A program made the translations under genes and the position numbers. Positions 18,186 through 27,124 of a stretch of 64,000 nt of DNA are shown piece after piece (position 1 is the first letter of the stretch; every line of letters starts with the position of its first letter). Below the pieces are notes generated by a model, which worked only from the letters and a program-made list of their open reading frames with translations, had not been told where the DNA came from and ran no database searches. Origin of the DNA: JAMZMI01 sp039970095. Its GTDB lineage: Bacteria > Bacteroidota > Bacteroidia > Cytophagales > Cyclobacteriaceae. Location of the stretch: NCBI GenBank assembly GCA_039970095.1, contig JBDVMP010000108.1:76063-140062 (forward strand), read 5' to 3'.

Positions 18186-18769
18186 TAATGCAATGCGGGT
18201 TTTAAAGGCAAACTGTTTAAAATTTCGGCTTCCTCAAGTTTCATTTCCTCCAATCGTTTATAGACACTCTCTTCATCGAAATAGTTTAAGGCCATTTTAA
18301 CGAATATTTCCCCATGTTTGGCCTCAGACGCCCAAAGCTGCTGGTAAAACTTCTTAAGTTCAGGGTCTTCCAGTGCCTCATAAACCATTCTAAACCGCTC
18401 CGCCCCACGTGTTTCTACAATCGAAGCTAGAAGCAATCGATCCATAAACCGCTCTTCCCTACCGCTGCGGCATTTATCTACCAGTTGTTTTACGTATATA
18501 TCCTGAGGTATCTCATGTGTCAGTTGGATTTCCCTCTTTTCCATGATTTCATAAACCTGCTGAAAGTGCTCAAGTTCTTCCACTCCGGTCGCGATCAACT
18601 CTGGTATTATTTCTAATCGATCAGGGTATTTGGCCACAAAACTCATAGCCATTGCCGAAGCTTTGCGCTCACAATTAGCGTGATCTTTCAAAAATTCATC
18701 AAAATCGCCCATCACAGTGTCTAACCATTCCTGACTGCTATCAACTGACAAATCAATCCTCAATTTCAT
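18185..18769 (-). CDS. miaE: tRNA-(ms2io6A)-hydroxylase
   Basis: About 194 residues of the MiaE ferritin-like di-iron family, which hydroxylates 2-methylthio-isopentenyl-adenosine at position 37 of tRNAs reading U-starting codons. Di-iron ligand motifs are seen: an E in the first helix (NCERKASAMAM), EELEHFQQV, VETRGAERF and SEAKHGEIF. I chose the ATG at 18769 because family members begin shortly before the KLRIDL segment. An in-frame ATG at 18799 and a GTG at 18805 would add 10-12 basic residues. First gene of the miaE-yqgE-DUF349 group and divergent from pdxH. Confidence 0.85.
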   Translation of the reverse strand: MKLRIDLSVDSSQEWLDTVMGDFDEFLKDHANCERKASAMAMSFVAKYPDRLEIIPELIATGVEELEHFQQVYEIMEKREIQLTHEIPQDIYVKQLVDKCRSGREERFMDRLLLASIVETRGAERFRMVYEALEDPELKKFYQQLWASEAKHGEIFVKMALNYFDEESVYKRLEEMKLEEAEILNSLPLKPALH

Positions 18770-18820
18770 TTTTACTGCTGACTTTTTAAATCTCTTCATC
18801 ACCACCGAAGCGGTAATGTT

Positions 18821-18846
18821 TATCTTTGATTACAGTAACAAACATA
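18821..18846. promoter_or_regulatory. Divergent -7 elements for pdxH and miaE
   Basis: TATCTTTG (18821-18828, plus) fits TAnnTTTG and would start transcription about 28 nt before pdxH. CAAACATA (18839-18846) is TATGTTTG on the minus strand and would serve miaE. Neither has a clear TTG at 19-21 bp, so confidence is moderate. Confidence 0.4.
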
Positions 18847-18862
18847 AACATTATTTACCCTG

Positions 18863-19522
18863 ATGAGTAGCCAAATAAGCTCTGATATAGCCAACCTAAG
18901 AAAAGAATACACAAAGGCCGAACTGGACGTAAATAGTGTAGATACTTCTCCTTTCATTCAGTTTGAAAAGTGGTTTGAAGAAGCTTTAAATGCTGATTTA
19001 TTGGAACCGAATGCAATGATACTAGGAACTTCGGACGGAAAAGGAGACCTGAGCCAACGAACCGTCCTGCTAAAAGCATACGACAAATATGGATTTGTCT
19101 TTTATACTAATTATAAAAGTAAAAAAGCCGAGCAAATCACCCTCAGCAACCAGGTAAGTCTGCTGTTCCCGTGGTATGGTCTGGAAAGACAAGTAATTAT
19201 TAGTGGTACAGCCACAAAAGTGAGCAATGCTGAGTCGCTAAAGTATTTTTTGAGCAGACCGCATGGCAGCCAGCTGGGCGCGTGGGTTTCTCATCAAAGC
19301 CAGGTCATAACCTCAAGAAGTATACTGGAAATGAAGCTGGATGAAATGAAAAATCGGTTTAAGAAAGGAGAAATACCTCTTCCAGACTTTTGGGGTGGGT
19401 TTAGGGTCAATCCGTCAAAAATCGAATTTTGGCAGGGCCGACCAAGCCGATTGCATGATCGCATTCTTTTCTCCAGAGAAGACAACTCCGACAATTGGAA
19501 GATAGAACGCCTTTCGCCATGA
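18863..19522 (+). CDS. pdxH: Pyridoxamine 5'-phosphate oxidase
   Basis: A 219-residue FMN enzyme that oxidises pyridoxamine or pyridoxine 5'-phosphate to pyridoxal 5'-phosphate. Family segments are QRTVLLKAYDKYGFVFYTNYKSKKAEQI (FMN and substrate contacts), SRPHGSQLGAWVSHQSQ, FWGGFRVNP, and the conserved C-terminal EFWQGRPSRLHDRI followed by WKIERLSP. Length and ends match the family. Its stop overlaps the next start by 4 nt (ATGA), so the glycosyltransferase is probably translated from the same message. Confidence 0.97.
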   Translation: MSSQISSDIANLRKEYTKAELDVNSVDTSPFIQFEKWFEEALNADLLEPNAMILGTSDGKGDLSQRTVLLKAYDKYGFVFYTNYKSKKAEQITLSNQVSLLFPWYGLERQVIISGTATKVSNAESLKYFLSRPHGSQLGAWVSHQSQVITSRSILEMKLDEMKNRFKKGEIPLPDFWGGFRVNPSKIEFWQGRPSRLHDRILFSREDNSDNWKIERLSP

Positions 19523-20739
19523 GTTTATATCTGGAAAGGTACGGATGGCCTGATCGCGAATTTCCTGATTATTCACCGCCCCCATCTCTGGATATGATAG
19601 TGGTGATTCCGGCTTACAATGAAGGCAACATAATGAAAGCCATCAAGTCCCTATGCAACTGCCACAACCCGGAAAACACCCTCATATTGGTGATCATCAA
19701 CGAATCCAGTAACGATTCTGAAAATGTCTTTTCCACAAATAAAGAGACACTTTTTGATTTGAAATACGAGTCCTTCCCGACACCCGTACTTTCCAAAATC
19801 ATAAGACTCCCTCCGAAAAAAGCCGGTGTTGGGTTGGCAAGAAAGGTGGGTATGGATGAGGCCGTAAAGATTTTTGAAGGCATTCAAAAAGATGGGATCA
19901 TCATCTGCTATGATGCCGATTGCGAATGTCAACCCAATTACCTCAATGAGATTCGTTCTTTTTATCAAACCACGAAGAACCATGTTGGGATTCTTCACTA
20001 TGAGCACGATCTGACGGGACCAAACATTAAGGCTATCATTAATTATGAGCTGTTTTTGAGGTACTACGTGAATGCTTTGAGATGGGCAAAATTTCCGTTT
20101 GCGGTACAAACTCTGGGTTCTTGCATCACTGTGAAATCCAAAGCGTATCAAAGACAAGGAGGCATGAATACCCGAAAAGCGGGTGAGGATTTTTATTTTA
20201 TCCACAAAATGGTGCCCCTCGGCGGAATTGGTGAGATCAACTCAACATGCGTCTATCCTTCGGATCGCGTTTCTGACAGGGTTCCCTTTGGCACAGGTCA
20301 TGCCGTTCAAAAATACCTCGATCAATCCTCTGAAGAGTATGAAACCTATAACCCGCGCATATTTGCAGAAATCAAGCAATTTCTGGAAGGCTTGGAATAC
20401 TTATATGCCTGTGACTCTTACAAGCAAATGGGGTATATCATGGCAATCGGAGATTTTCTGGATCAAAACACCTTTGATGACGCTTTCGCCAAAATGAAGA
20501 AGCAATCACCAACCTTCGAGATCTTTCTTACCAGGTTTTACGCGTGGTTTGATGCTTTCAGAGTATTGAAATTTGTCCACTTCGCAAGAGACAATTATTA
20601 TCCCAATATAGAGATTGTGGATGCGCTTGGATGGCTCAACCATCAGCAAACCAAGATTCAGTCCTTTGAAGGAACCAAAGAAGAGAAATTGACCAAACTG
20701 AGAAAGTTTGATCGGCAGACGCAGTTTTATATCAAGTGA
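19519..20739 (+). CDS. Glycosyltransferase family 2
   Basis: A 406-residue GT-A fold enzyme. The ATG at 19519 overlaps the pdxH stop and starts MSLYLERYGW; the longer frame upstream lies within pdxH and is not used. The nucleotide-sugar domain begins at MIVVIPAYNEG, and the metal-binding acidic motif is in CYDADCECQPNY (about residues 129-140). A RKAGEDFYF segment matches the acceptor/catalytic ED motif. No membrane helices are evident. Donor and acceptor are unknown. The 3' end overlaps the convergent bshB1 gene by 13 nt. Confidence 0.85.
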   Translation: MSLYLERYGWPDREFPDYSPPPSLDMIVVIPAYNEGNIMKAIKSLCNCHNPENTLILVIINESSNDSENVFSTNKETLFDLKYESFPTPVLSKIIRLPPKKAGVGLARKVGMDEAVKIFEGIQKDGIIICYDADCECQPNYLNEIRSFYQTTKNHVGILHYEHDLTGPNIKAIINYELFLRYYVNALRWAKFPFAVQTLGSCITVKSKAYQRQGGMNTRKAGEDFYFIHKMVPLGGIGEINSTCVYPSDRVSDRVPFGTGHAVQKYLDQSSEEYETYNPRIFAEIKQFLEGLEYLYACDSYKQMGYIMAIGDFLDQNTFDDAFAKMKKQSPTFEIFLTRFYAWFDAFRVLKFVHFARDNYYPNIEIVDALGWLNHQQTKIQSFEGTKEEKLTKLRKFDRQTQFYIK

Positions 20740-21446
20740 TTCAGGTCCTTTACCCCTAAGGCCTGATTGTAATTAAACCCTTCGGCAAATGGCACTTGTA
20801 TTCTATGCCCATACTCACGAGCCCTCGACTCGACCATTTCCATAAATTCAGGACGCGAGATGTAAGTTTGCGGCTCTTTGCTGTTGGGGTCAAAAAACTG
20901 GGTTTTATAAGCGCGAATGGCATCCAGTTTTTGTTCGTGAACTTCTGTTATGTCAACAAAAAAATCTGGAGTCAAGGAAGTGCTTTGAATACCATGAATC
21001 AATTTTTGTGGGCGCCAGGCTTCCTGTGGTTTGCCCGACTCATCTAATGTCTCGATCATCTTGAGGCCAGCCTTGAAAACTGCCTCCTCAACCAACTTTG
21101 CACCTCTAACATGATCAGGGTGACGATCATAAAGCGAATTACCAATTACCATATCTGGCCGATATTTGCGAATCTTGGCTATCAATTTCAGCTGATGCTC
21201 CTGGTCATTTTCAAAGAAAGCATCCGCAAAGCCCATATTGTCGCGTATGGACAATTTCATTATTTCAGCAGCAGAAGCAGCCTCTTCATCACGTTGTTCA
21301 GGGGTTCCTCTGGTTCCCATTTCACCACGAGTCAAATCAACAACCCCTGTAGTATATCCCATTTGCTGATGCGCAATGAGTGTGCCTCCACAAGACAATT
21401 CCGCATCATCAGGATGCGCCATTATAGCTAGAATATTGACCTTCAT
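20727..21446 (-). CDS. bshB1: Bacillithiol biosynthesis deacetylase BshB1
   Basis: A 239-residue zinc-dependent PIG-L family deacetylase that removes the acetyl group from N-acetylglucosaminyl-malate in bacillithiol synthesis. Zinc and catalytic motifs are AHPDDAELSCGG (H11, D13, D14) and DRHPDHVRG (H109, H112). The C-terminal IQVPFAEGF is typical of the BshB1 branch rather than other PIG-L enzymes. It begins just past the terminator of the upstream E2 gene. Confidence 0.92.
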   Translation of the reverse strand: MKVNILAIMAHPDDAELSCGGTLIAHQQMGYTTGVVDLTRGEMGTRGTPEQRDEEAASAAEIMKLSIRDNMGFADAFFENDQEHQLKLIAKIRKYRPDMVIGNSLYDRHPDHVRGAKLVEEAVFKAGLKMIETLDESGKPQEAWRPQKLIHGIQSTSLTPDFFVDITEVHEQKLDAIRAYKTQFFDPNSKEPQTYISRPEFMEMVESRAREYGHRIQVPFAEGFNYNQALGVKDLNHLI

Positions 21447-21447
21447 A

Positions 21448-21480
21448 TCAAAAAAATGTCCCGATAGGAACGGGACATTT
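21448..21480 (-). terminator. Intrinsic terminator of the pyruvate dehydrogenase E2 gene
   Basis: Perfect 10-bp arms AAATGTCCCG (21454-21463) and CGGGACATTT (21471-21480), loop of 7, followed on the minus strand by six U. It lies between the E2 stop and the bshB1 start, so bshB1 must have its own promoter or depend on read-through. Confidence 0.85.
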
Positions 21481-21496
21481 ATTCATTTAGTTCAAT

Positions 21497-23119
21497 TTAT
21501 ATCAGGATTCTTACCGGATCCTCTATGTAGCCTTTCAGCGTTTTTAGGAAAGCTGACCCTACGGCACCATCTACTGTTCTGTGGTCACAAGTAAGTGTCA
21601 CCTTCATCACATTGCCCGGTACAATCTCACCATTTTTCACAACAGGTGTTTGCTTGATTGCCCCAACAGCCAGGATACATGACTCAGGAGCATTAATGAT
21701 AGAAGTAAACTCCTCTATACCAAACATTCCCAAATTGGAAACAGTGAATGTGTTACCCTGCATCTCCTCTGGCTTGATCTTCTTTTCTTTCGCTTTTGCC
21801 CCGAATTCCTTCACTTCAGTAGAGATTTGAGCTAAAGATTTGTTATCCGCAAACTTCACTACAGGCACTAGCAGACCATCTTCTACAGCCATGGCTACAC
21901 CCACACTGATATGATGGTTTTTGCGAATGCTGTTCGTTTCGCTGATCCAGTATGTATTTACATCCGGATGCTTTCTCAAAGCTGCAGCAACCGCTTTGAT
22001 CACAATATCATTGAATGAAATCTTGACGGGAGAAAGCTCATTGATACTTGCTCTCGCCTCTATGGTTTTGTCCATATCCATCTCCATGGTGAGATAGAAG
22101 TGAGGCGCACCAAATTGACTGGCAGTCAAACCACGTGTGATAGCCTTACGCATCTGCGTAGCTGGCACATCTTCGTAACTTTCTTCACCAACAACTGCAG
22201 GCATTGACACCCCACTGGCCGCAGGAGCAGAAGCCGCAGATGGCTTGAAGTCTTCAATATCTTTTTTAATGATTCTTCCTCCTTCACCCGAACCGGCTAC
22301 TTGAGAAAGATCTATGCCTTTGTCTTCAGCTAATTTCTTTGCAAGTGGAGAAGCCTTAACTCTCCCATTTGAGGAAACTGGTGTGGCACCAGGAGTAGCA
22401 GAAGCTGCAGATACTGACTCTTTCTTAGGCTCAGCAGGTTTTTCAGCTGATGTTTCTTCTTTGGCAGAAGTACTCCCAGCAGAAGCTTGAGCTTCAAGTA
22501 ATGTTTTCCAATCAGCACCCTTCTCTCCTACAATAGCGATAGGTCCATCAATAGCAACAGAACCTCCTGCCTCTACTGCAATATGAAGCAAGACACCATC
22601 TTCGTAAGCTTCGAGCTCCATGGTGGCTTTGTCTGTTTCTACTTCTGCGATTATATCACCTGAGGAAATTTCGTCTCCTTCTTTCTTCAACCATGAAGCG
22701 ATAACGCCTTCTTGCATCGTATCACTCATTTTTGGCATAGTGATCACGGATGCGTTAATACCCGATGTGTCAATTTCTTTAGTAGGTGCAGCAGTCTCTG
22801 CTTCAGCAGGTTCAGCTTTCACTTCACCACTTGGAGCCCCTTCTCCCTCAATTTCTTTTAGCAGTGCGGAAATATCTTCTCCTTTTTCTCCTATTATGGC
22901 AATAACTCCATCTACAGGAACTGCATCTTTTTCTTGCACACCTATATGCAACAACGTACCATCCTGATACGACTCAAGCTCCATCGTTGCTTTATCTGTC
23001 TCCACCTCTGCCAGGATATCTCCTGAACTCACATCATCACCTTCCTTTTTGATCCAAGAAGCAATCACACCCTCTTCCATGGTGTCACTCATCTTGGGCA
23101 TTCTTATTACATCGGCCAT
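21497..23119 (-). CDS. pdhC: Pyruvate dehydrogenase complex E2 (dihydrolipoyl acetyltransferase)
   Basis: A 540-residue E2 subunit. Two lipoyl domains carry the ETDKATMEL lipoylation motif at K43 and K164, joined by Ala/Glu/Pro-rich linkers. A peripheral subunit-binding domain spans about 254-291 (VKASPLAKKLAEDKGIDLSQ). The catalytic acetyltransferase domain fills the C-terminus with H513 and D517 in DHRTVDGA. It transfers the acetyl group from E1 to CoA. Neither E1 nor E3 genes are adjacent, so the complex is encoded at separate loci. The symbol pdhC (aceF in other species) is by family only. Confidence 0.95.
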   Translation of the reverse strand: MADVIRMPKMSDTMEEGVIASWIKKEGDDVSSGDILAEVETDKATMELESYQDGTLLHIGVQEKDAVPVDGVIAIIGEKGEDISALLKEIEGEGAPSGEVKAEPAEAETAAPTKEIDTSGINASVITMPKMSDTMQEGVIASWLKKEGDEISSGDIIAEVETDKATMELEAYEDGVLLHIAVEAGGSVAIDGPIAIVGEKGADWKTLLEAQASAGSTSAKEETSAEKPAEPKKESVSAASATPGATPVSSNGRVKASPLAKKLAEDKGIDLSQVAGSGEGGRIIKKDIEDFKPSAASAPAASGVSMPAVVGEESYEDVPATQMRKAITRGLTASQFGAPHFYLTMEMDMDKTIEARASINELSPVKISFNDIVIKAVAAALRKHPDVNTYWISETNSIRKNHHISVGVAMAVEDGLLVPVVKFADNKSLAQISTEVKEFGAKAKEKKIKPEEMQGNTFTVSNLGMFGIEEFTSIINAPESCILAVGAIKQTPVVKNGEIVPGNVMKVTLTCDHRTVDGAVGSAFLKTLKGYIEDPVRILI

Positions 23120-23150
23120 TAATTAAACGTTAAGTTTCTAAATAGGAATC

Positions 23151-23180
23151 CAAAGTTAAGTCATGTCATTTTTTTAGCAA
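23151..23180 (-). promoter_or_regulatory. Promoter of the E2 gene
   Basis: On the minus strand TTG (23178-23180), a 19-bp spacer and TAACTTTG (23151-23158) match the Bacteroidota promoter form fully. Transcription would start about 25 nt before the ATG at 23119. Confidence 0.65.
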
Positions 23181-23227
23181 CACATCTTCTTCTTTTTAAT
23201 TATCGCATTTTAAAAGCTAAAATGACA
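23164..23227. promoter_or_regulatory. Inverted repeat over the E2 promoter
   Basis: TGTCATTTTTTTAGC (23164-23178) and GCTAAAATGACA (23216-23227) are inverted copies apart from three extra T in the first. The first arm fills most of the promoter spacer. It could be a repressor or activator site shared by the divergent E2 and hydrolase genes. Confidence 0.35.
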
Positions 23228-23260
23228 TTTTTTATTCATTTTTAACGAAAATTCTAACCG

Positions 23261-24205
23261 TTGCTCTCAGAATACAAAAGACCGTTACTTCTAGCCAATA
23301 GCCATTTAGAGACCATTTACCCGGCGCTCTTTCGTCAGGTAAAAAACACTCCTCACCCCCAAAGAGAGCGAATTAATACTCCTGATGGAGATTTTCTTGA
23401 CCTGGATTGGTATAGAAGGGGTAGCGAAAAACTGCTCATACTACAGCATGGGCTGGAAGGGAGTTCTGACAGACCTTATATGCTGGGCATGGCCCGCGCA
23501 TTTCTCGAAAAAGGATATGACGTCTGCTCGTGGAATTTCAGAGGGTGCAGCGGGGAAATGAATAAACAACCAATTTTTTACCACAGTGGCGCCACTTATG
23601 ATTTGGATGCCGTGGTAAACAAAGGATTAGAATCATACGAAGACATTACGCTAATTGGTTTTAGTCTTGGCGGAAACCTGACGCTAAAGTATCTAGGAGA
23701 AGCTCAAAGAAACGAGCGTATAAAAAGAGCCGTTGCTGTTTCTGTGCCTTTGGATCTTGGTTCTGGTGCTGACAATCTGGATACACCTAAATGCTTTATC
23801 TATCAAAGGAGGTTTTTGAATAATCTCGTTAGGAAAGTAAGAATCAAGAACGAAACAATACCAGGATTCGTAGATCTTAACAAACTTGAGAAAATAGACA
23901 GCATTCGCTCTTTTGATGAGTATGTTACTGCGCCCCTACATGGGTTTAAAGGTGCAGAGGATTATTATCAACAAAACAGTTCAAAGCAATTCCTTAAGGA
24001 CATATCCACCCCAACATTGATACTCAATGCCGGTAATGACCCATTGCTTACGCCTACTATTTTGAATCCGAACATTGAAAAAAGCGAACAGGTAGAATAC
24101 CAAATTACAAAACATGGAGGACATGTCGGTTTTGCTCAATTTGGAAGTAACTCACAGTATTGGTCTGAGTTGAGAGCACTTGAATTCTGTGAAAGTCATT
24201 CGTAA
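23261..24205 (+). CDS. YheT-family alpha/beta hydrolase
   Basis: A 314-residue alpha/beta hydrolase of the YheT/UPF0017 group. It begins like family members with PLLLANSHLETIYPALFR. An oxyanion segment LQHGLEGSS and nucleophile elbow GFSLGGN are present, with a late KHGGHVGF supplying the catalytic His. The start is the TTG at 23261: a stop codon lies 6 nt upstream, the next ATG is over 70 codons in, and the TTG start gives the full family N-terminus. Likely an esterase; substrate unknown. Confidence 0.88.
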   Translation: MLSEYKRPLLLANSHLETIYPALFRQVKNTPHPQRERINTPDGDFLDLDWYRRGSEKLLILQHGLEGSSDRPYMLGMARAFLEKGYDVCSWNFRGCSGEMNKQPIFYHSGATYDLDAVVNKGLESYEDITLIGFSLGGNLTLKYLGEAQRNERIKRAVAVSVPLDLGSGADNLDTPKCFIYQRRFLNNLVRKVRIKNETIPGFVDLNKLEKIDSIRSFDEYVTAPLHGFKGAEDYYQQNSSKQFLKDISTPTLILNAGNDPLLTPTILNPNIEKSEQVEYQITKHGGHVGFAQFGSNSQYWSELRALEFCESHS

Positions 24206-24245
24206 ATGTTTCGCATAAAGATCAGCAGGTTGTAACTTTCGGATT

Positions 24246-24941
24246 ATGTACGATCGGTTAACCATTGGAACTCCCGCTGAGCAGCTGGAAAAGCAGTTTG
24301 ATGCTCAAATGACGGAACCGTTCCAACCCTCATACAATGTAGCTCCCACACATCTAGCGCCGGTTATTACAAATCTGCAGTCTTCAAAGATTCAGCTTTT
24401 TCCCTGGGGACTTATGTCAAAGCTATCAAACAACAAAAGCATAAGTCCAAAGCTTTTTAATCTACCGGCTACTACGGCTCTGAGCCGACCTATGCACAGA
24501 AAAATGCTCCAAGAAAATAGATGTATCATATTAGCTGATGGATGCTATGCATGGAAACAACTAACTAAAAAGCAGCAAGTCCCTTATTATTTCTACAAGC
24601 CAGACAGAACAGCTTTTGCCATCGCCGGTGTGTGGGAGGAGTATGAAGATTTTGACGGAGTGGTAAACAAGTCTTTCAATCTAATTACCACGGAATCCAG
24701 AGAACCTCTGATCACAATACAAGAAGATCGCCCACTTATCTTAGCACCAGAGTTTATAGAAACGTGGCTTTCCGTTCATAGCGGTGAGGACGAGGTTCGT
24801 CGAATTATTGAAAATTCTCCAGTAATTCCCTTAAATTACCACCCTGTAAGTCCGCTGATTAATAACTTGAAAATATACGATCAACGATTGATCGAACCCA
24901 CCCAGCCATCAGACCAGCATGGCAATTACACTCTATTCTGA
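24246..24941 (+). CDS. SRAP-fold protein (YedK/HMCES family) lacking catalytic residues
   Basis: A 231-residue protein that aligns along its length with SOS-response-associated peptidases, which form a DNA-protein crosslink with abasic sites through Cys2. Recognisable segments are QPSYNVAPT, the central RCIILADGCYAWK, FAIAGVWEEY and SFNLITTES. The key residues are replaced: Cys2 is Tyr (MYDR), the catalytic Glu of GxYEWK is Ala (GCYAWK), the His before RMPVIL is Gln (IQEDRPLIL), and the Arg of NARxET is Pro (NLPATT). It should not crosslink abasic DNA by the known mechanism. It may bind DNA without chemistry or have a changed role. Confidence 0.85.
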   Translation: MYDRLTIGTPAEQLEKQFDAQMTEPFQPSYNVAPTHLAPVITNLQSSKIQLFPWGLMSKLSNNKSISPKLFNLPATTALSRPMHRKMLQENRCIILADGCYAWKQLTKKQQVPYYFYKPDRTAFAIAGVWEEYEDFDGVVNKSFNLITTESREPLITIQEDRPLILAPEFIETWLSVHSGEDEVRRIIENSPVIPLNYHPVSPLINNLKIYDQRLIEPTQPSDQHGNYTLF

Positions 24942-24977
24942 TTGTAGCAGAAACTGAAGTAGCAATATTTACCGTAT

Positions 24978-27080
24978 ATGATGAATCTACCTAAATTCTC
25001 AGGCTTAGCACGAGTAATAGTACTCGGCGCAATTTTTACTCTTATTCAAAACAGCGCCTTAGCACAAAAAGAAGATAAGGTATATGCAAACGCAATGGAG
25101 GCTTTCTACGACGAAGCATTCGCAGACGCTATCCAACTATTTTCAGAAGTGCAAGAGCTTAATCCCAAATTCAAGAAAAACGATATAGCGTACAGGCTTG
25201 AGATCAGCCAGCTGATGTTGAAAGAAAACAGAGAGCGGCCATTGAACGATATGCTGGCTTTTATGGAGACTACTGGCAAGAGGGATAAATTCTACCATTA
25301 TTGGATGGGAAGGATTTACGCCAACAAGTACATGTTTCCAGAAGCGGTAGAGTCATGGCGAAAATTTTTAGGACAAAAGGCTTATAAGAGTAAAGAAATT
25401 GTAGAAGAGACAAAGGATTTTATAAAAGAAACGGAAACGTTAGTTGCCTTTTTTGATAATCCAGACAATTATGAAGTGCACCCCCTTGAAATTCCGATCA
25501 ATACCAAATTTGCTGAAATGAGTCCTGTCTATTTTGAAGACAAACAAGAACTACTTTACGCATCTGCACATGGTTCAAGAAACGACGTTTTCAGAATATT
25601 TCACAGTACAAGACAAGATTACAGCTGGTCACCTCCCACCGAGGTATCCTCTCTGGGGAGGTTTAGCAAGAGCAATGCTAATATTGAAGTGGTAAACGAA
25701 GATGGTAAGCTATTTATATTCAATGAAAAAAAAGACGCTTTGTATTTCAGTGAACCCAATGGAAATGGGTGGAGCGAACCAAAAGAATTTGACAGCCATC
25801 TCTCCTCAAAGAACCTGGCCTCTCACTTCTATATCAACACACATGAGGACAGGATCATATTCGTAAGTAAAGAAAAAAAGAATGGACTGGATTTGCACGA
25901 ATCATTCAAGGATGCCAACTCTGGCAAATGGTCAAAACCCACTCCGTTTGCTTCGGTAATCAACTCTTCCTGGAACGAGGAAAGCCCTTACTTATCTCCT
26001 GATGAAAAGAAACTATACTTCAGTTCGAATAAACCCGGCGGAATTGGTGGATATGATGTGTACATGTCAGAATTTGACGAGAGTGCCAATACATGGAAAG
26101 AACCAGTAAACCTCGGGTGGCCCATCAACTCTCCGGATGATGACTTGCATTTCAAAATGAATGATGATCTGGAATCTGGATATTTCGTTTCCAACCGCAT
26201 CTACTCTCAAGGCGATTATGACATTTTCTTTTTCTGGGAAATAGAAAAAGCCTTTATAGAGGGTCGTGTTCTAAATGCACTAACAGAAGAAGTAATCACT
26301 TCTGGAGAGATCCGTTTTCATCCGTCTCAATACCTGATGGAATATTTCCGTTCACCAATTGATGAGAATGGAAAGTTCAGAACAGAGATCATTTCTGATG
26401 AAGCTTATCGGGTCGAAATCATTAGCGGTATAGATACACTGGGTGTGGAAACTTATGAAGTGCATGACTCCAAAGGTGAAGCCATTACCCACTTTCAGGA
26501 TTTTTATGCATACAGCAAAAATGCCACTCCTGAAGAAATGGCTGCTTTTGAAAAGAAAATCGCTCAGATCAAAGCAGAAAACCCCACACCTGCCGAGCCT
26601 GCGATTGAACCTGAACCTACTCCTATCACAAAAGAACTAAAGGAAATACCGGAAGAAGAAATAGCTGTTGTTGAGGAAAAAGCTCAGCCAAAAGAGATAG
26701 AGGAAGTAGAAAACCTTGGCAGTAAATACCGTGTTAGCAATAAATCCATTCTAAGAAATATCTATTTTGATTTTGGCACAGCACAACTGACCGCTGAGTC
26801 AGACGAAACATTGAACATGCTGTATCAAACACTGAAAGCTAACCCATCTATGAAAATAGAAATTGGTGGCCACACAGATAATGTTGGAAAGCCTGACGTA
26901 AACCAATGGCTATCTGAAAACAGAGCAATGGCGGTAAAAAAATGGCTTGTCAAAAAAGGAATTGACCCCAAAAGAATGAATGCCAAAGGTTATGGGGAGT
27001 CCAGTCCTCTAGCAACAAATGATGATGAGGTTGACGGCCGGGAACTAAACCGTAGGATCGAAATTTTGGTAATTGAATGA
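24978..27080 (+). CDS. Envelope protein: TPR, PD40 propeller, OmpA domain (PorE-like layout)
   Basis: A 700-residue exported protein: signal peptide (cleavage near SALAQ), TPR-like helices (about 30-160), PD40/WD40-like propeller blades such as SPYLSPDEKKLYFSSNKPGG (about 180-420), a carboxypeptidase-regulatory-like domain (about 425-500), a Glu/Pro-rich linker, and a C-terminal OmpA-like peptidoglycan-binding domain (about 585-700) with FDFGTAQLT and GGHTDNVG. The same domain order is known in PorE of the type IX secretion system, which links that machine to peptidoglycan. That is a structural parallel, not proof of orthology. A shorter paralogue follows. Confidence 0.85.
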   Translation: MMNLPKFSGLARVIVLGAIFTLIQNSALAQKEDKVYANAMEAFYDEAFADAIQLFSEVQELNPKFKKNDIAYRLEISQLMLKENRERPLNDMLAFMETTGKRDKFYHYWMGRIYANKYMFPEAVESWRKFLGQKAYKSKEIVEETKDFIKETETLVAFFDNPDNYEVHPLEIPINTKFAEMSPVYFEDKQELLYASAHGSRNDVFRIFHSTRQDYSWSPPTEVSSLGRFSKSNANIEVVNEDGKLFIFNEKKDALYFSEPNGNGWSEPKEFDSHLSSKNLASHFYINTHEDRIIFVSKEKKNGLDLHESFKDANSGKWSKPTPFASVINSSWNEESPYLSPDEKKLYFSSNKPGGIGGYDVYMSEFDESANTWKEPVNLGWPINSPDDDLHFKMNDDLESGYFVSNRIYSQGDYDIFFFWEIEKAFIEGRVLNALTEEVITSGEIRFHPSQYLMEYFRSPIDENGKFRTEIISDEAYRVEIISGIDTLGVETYEVHDSKGEAITHFQDFYAYSKNATPEEMAAFEKKIAQIKAENPTPAEPAIEPEPTPITKELKEIPEEEIAVVEEKAQPKEIEEVENLGSKYRVSNKSILRNIYFDFGTAQLTAESDETLNMLYQTLKANPSMKIEIGGHTDNVGKPDVNQWLSENRAMAVKKWLVKKGIDPKRMNAKGYGESSPLATNDDEVDGRELNRRIEILVIE

Positions 27081-27124
27081 TTCCATAGTTCCGTAGTTTG
27101 AAAGAATTGACGAAATTGGTGGCC

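Noticed and set aside
23120..23260. A riboswitch upstream of the E2 gene
   Set aside because: The leader from the likely start site is only about 25 nt, too short for a known riboswitch, and the inverted repeat lies in or before the promoter.
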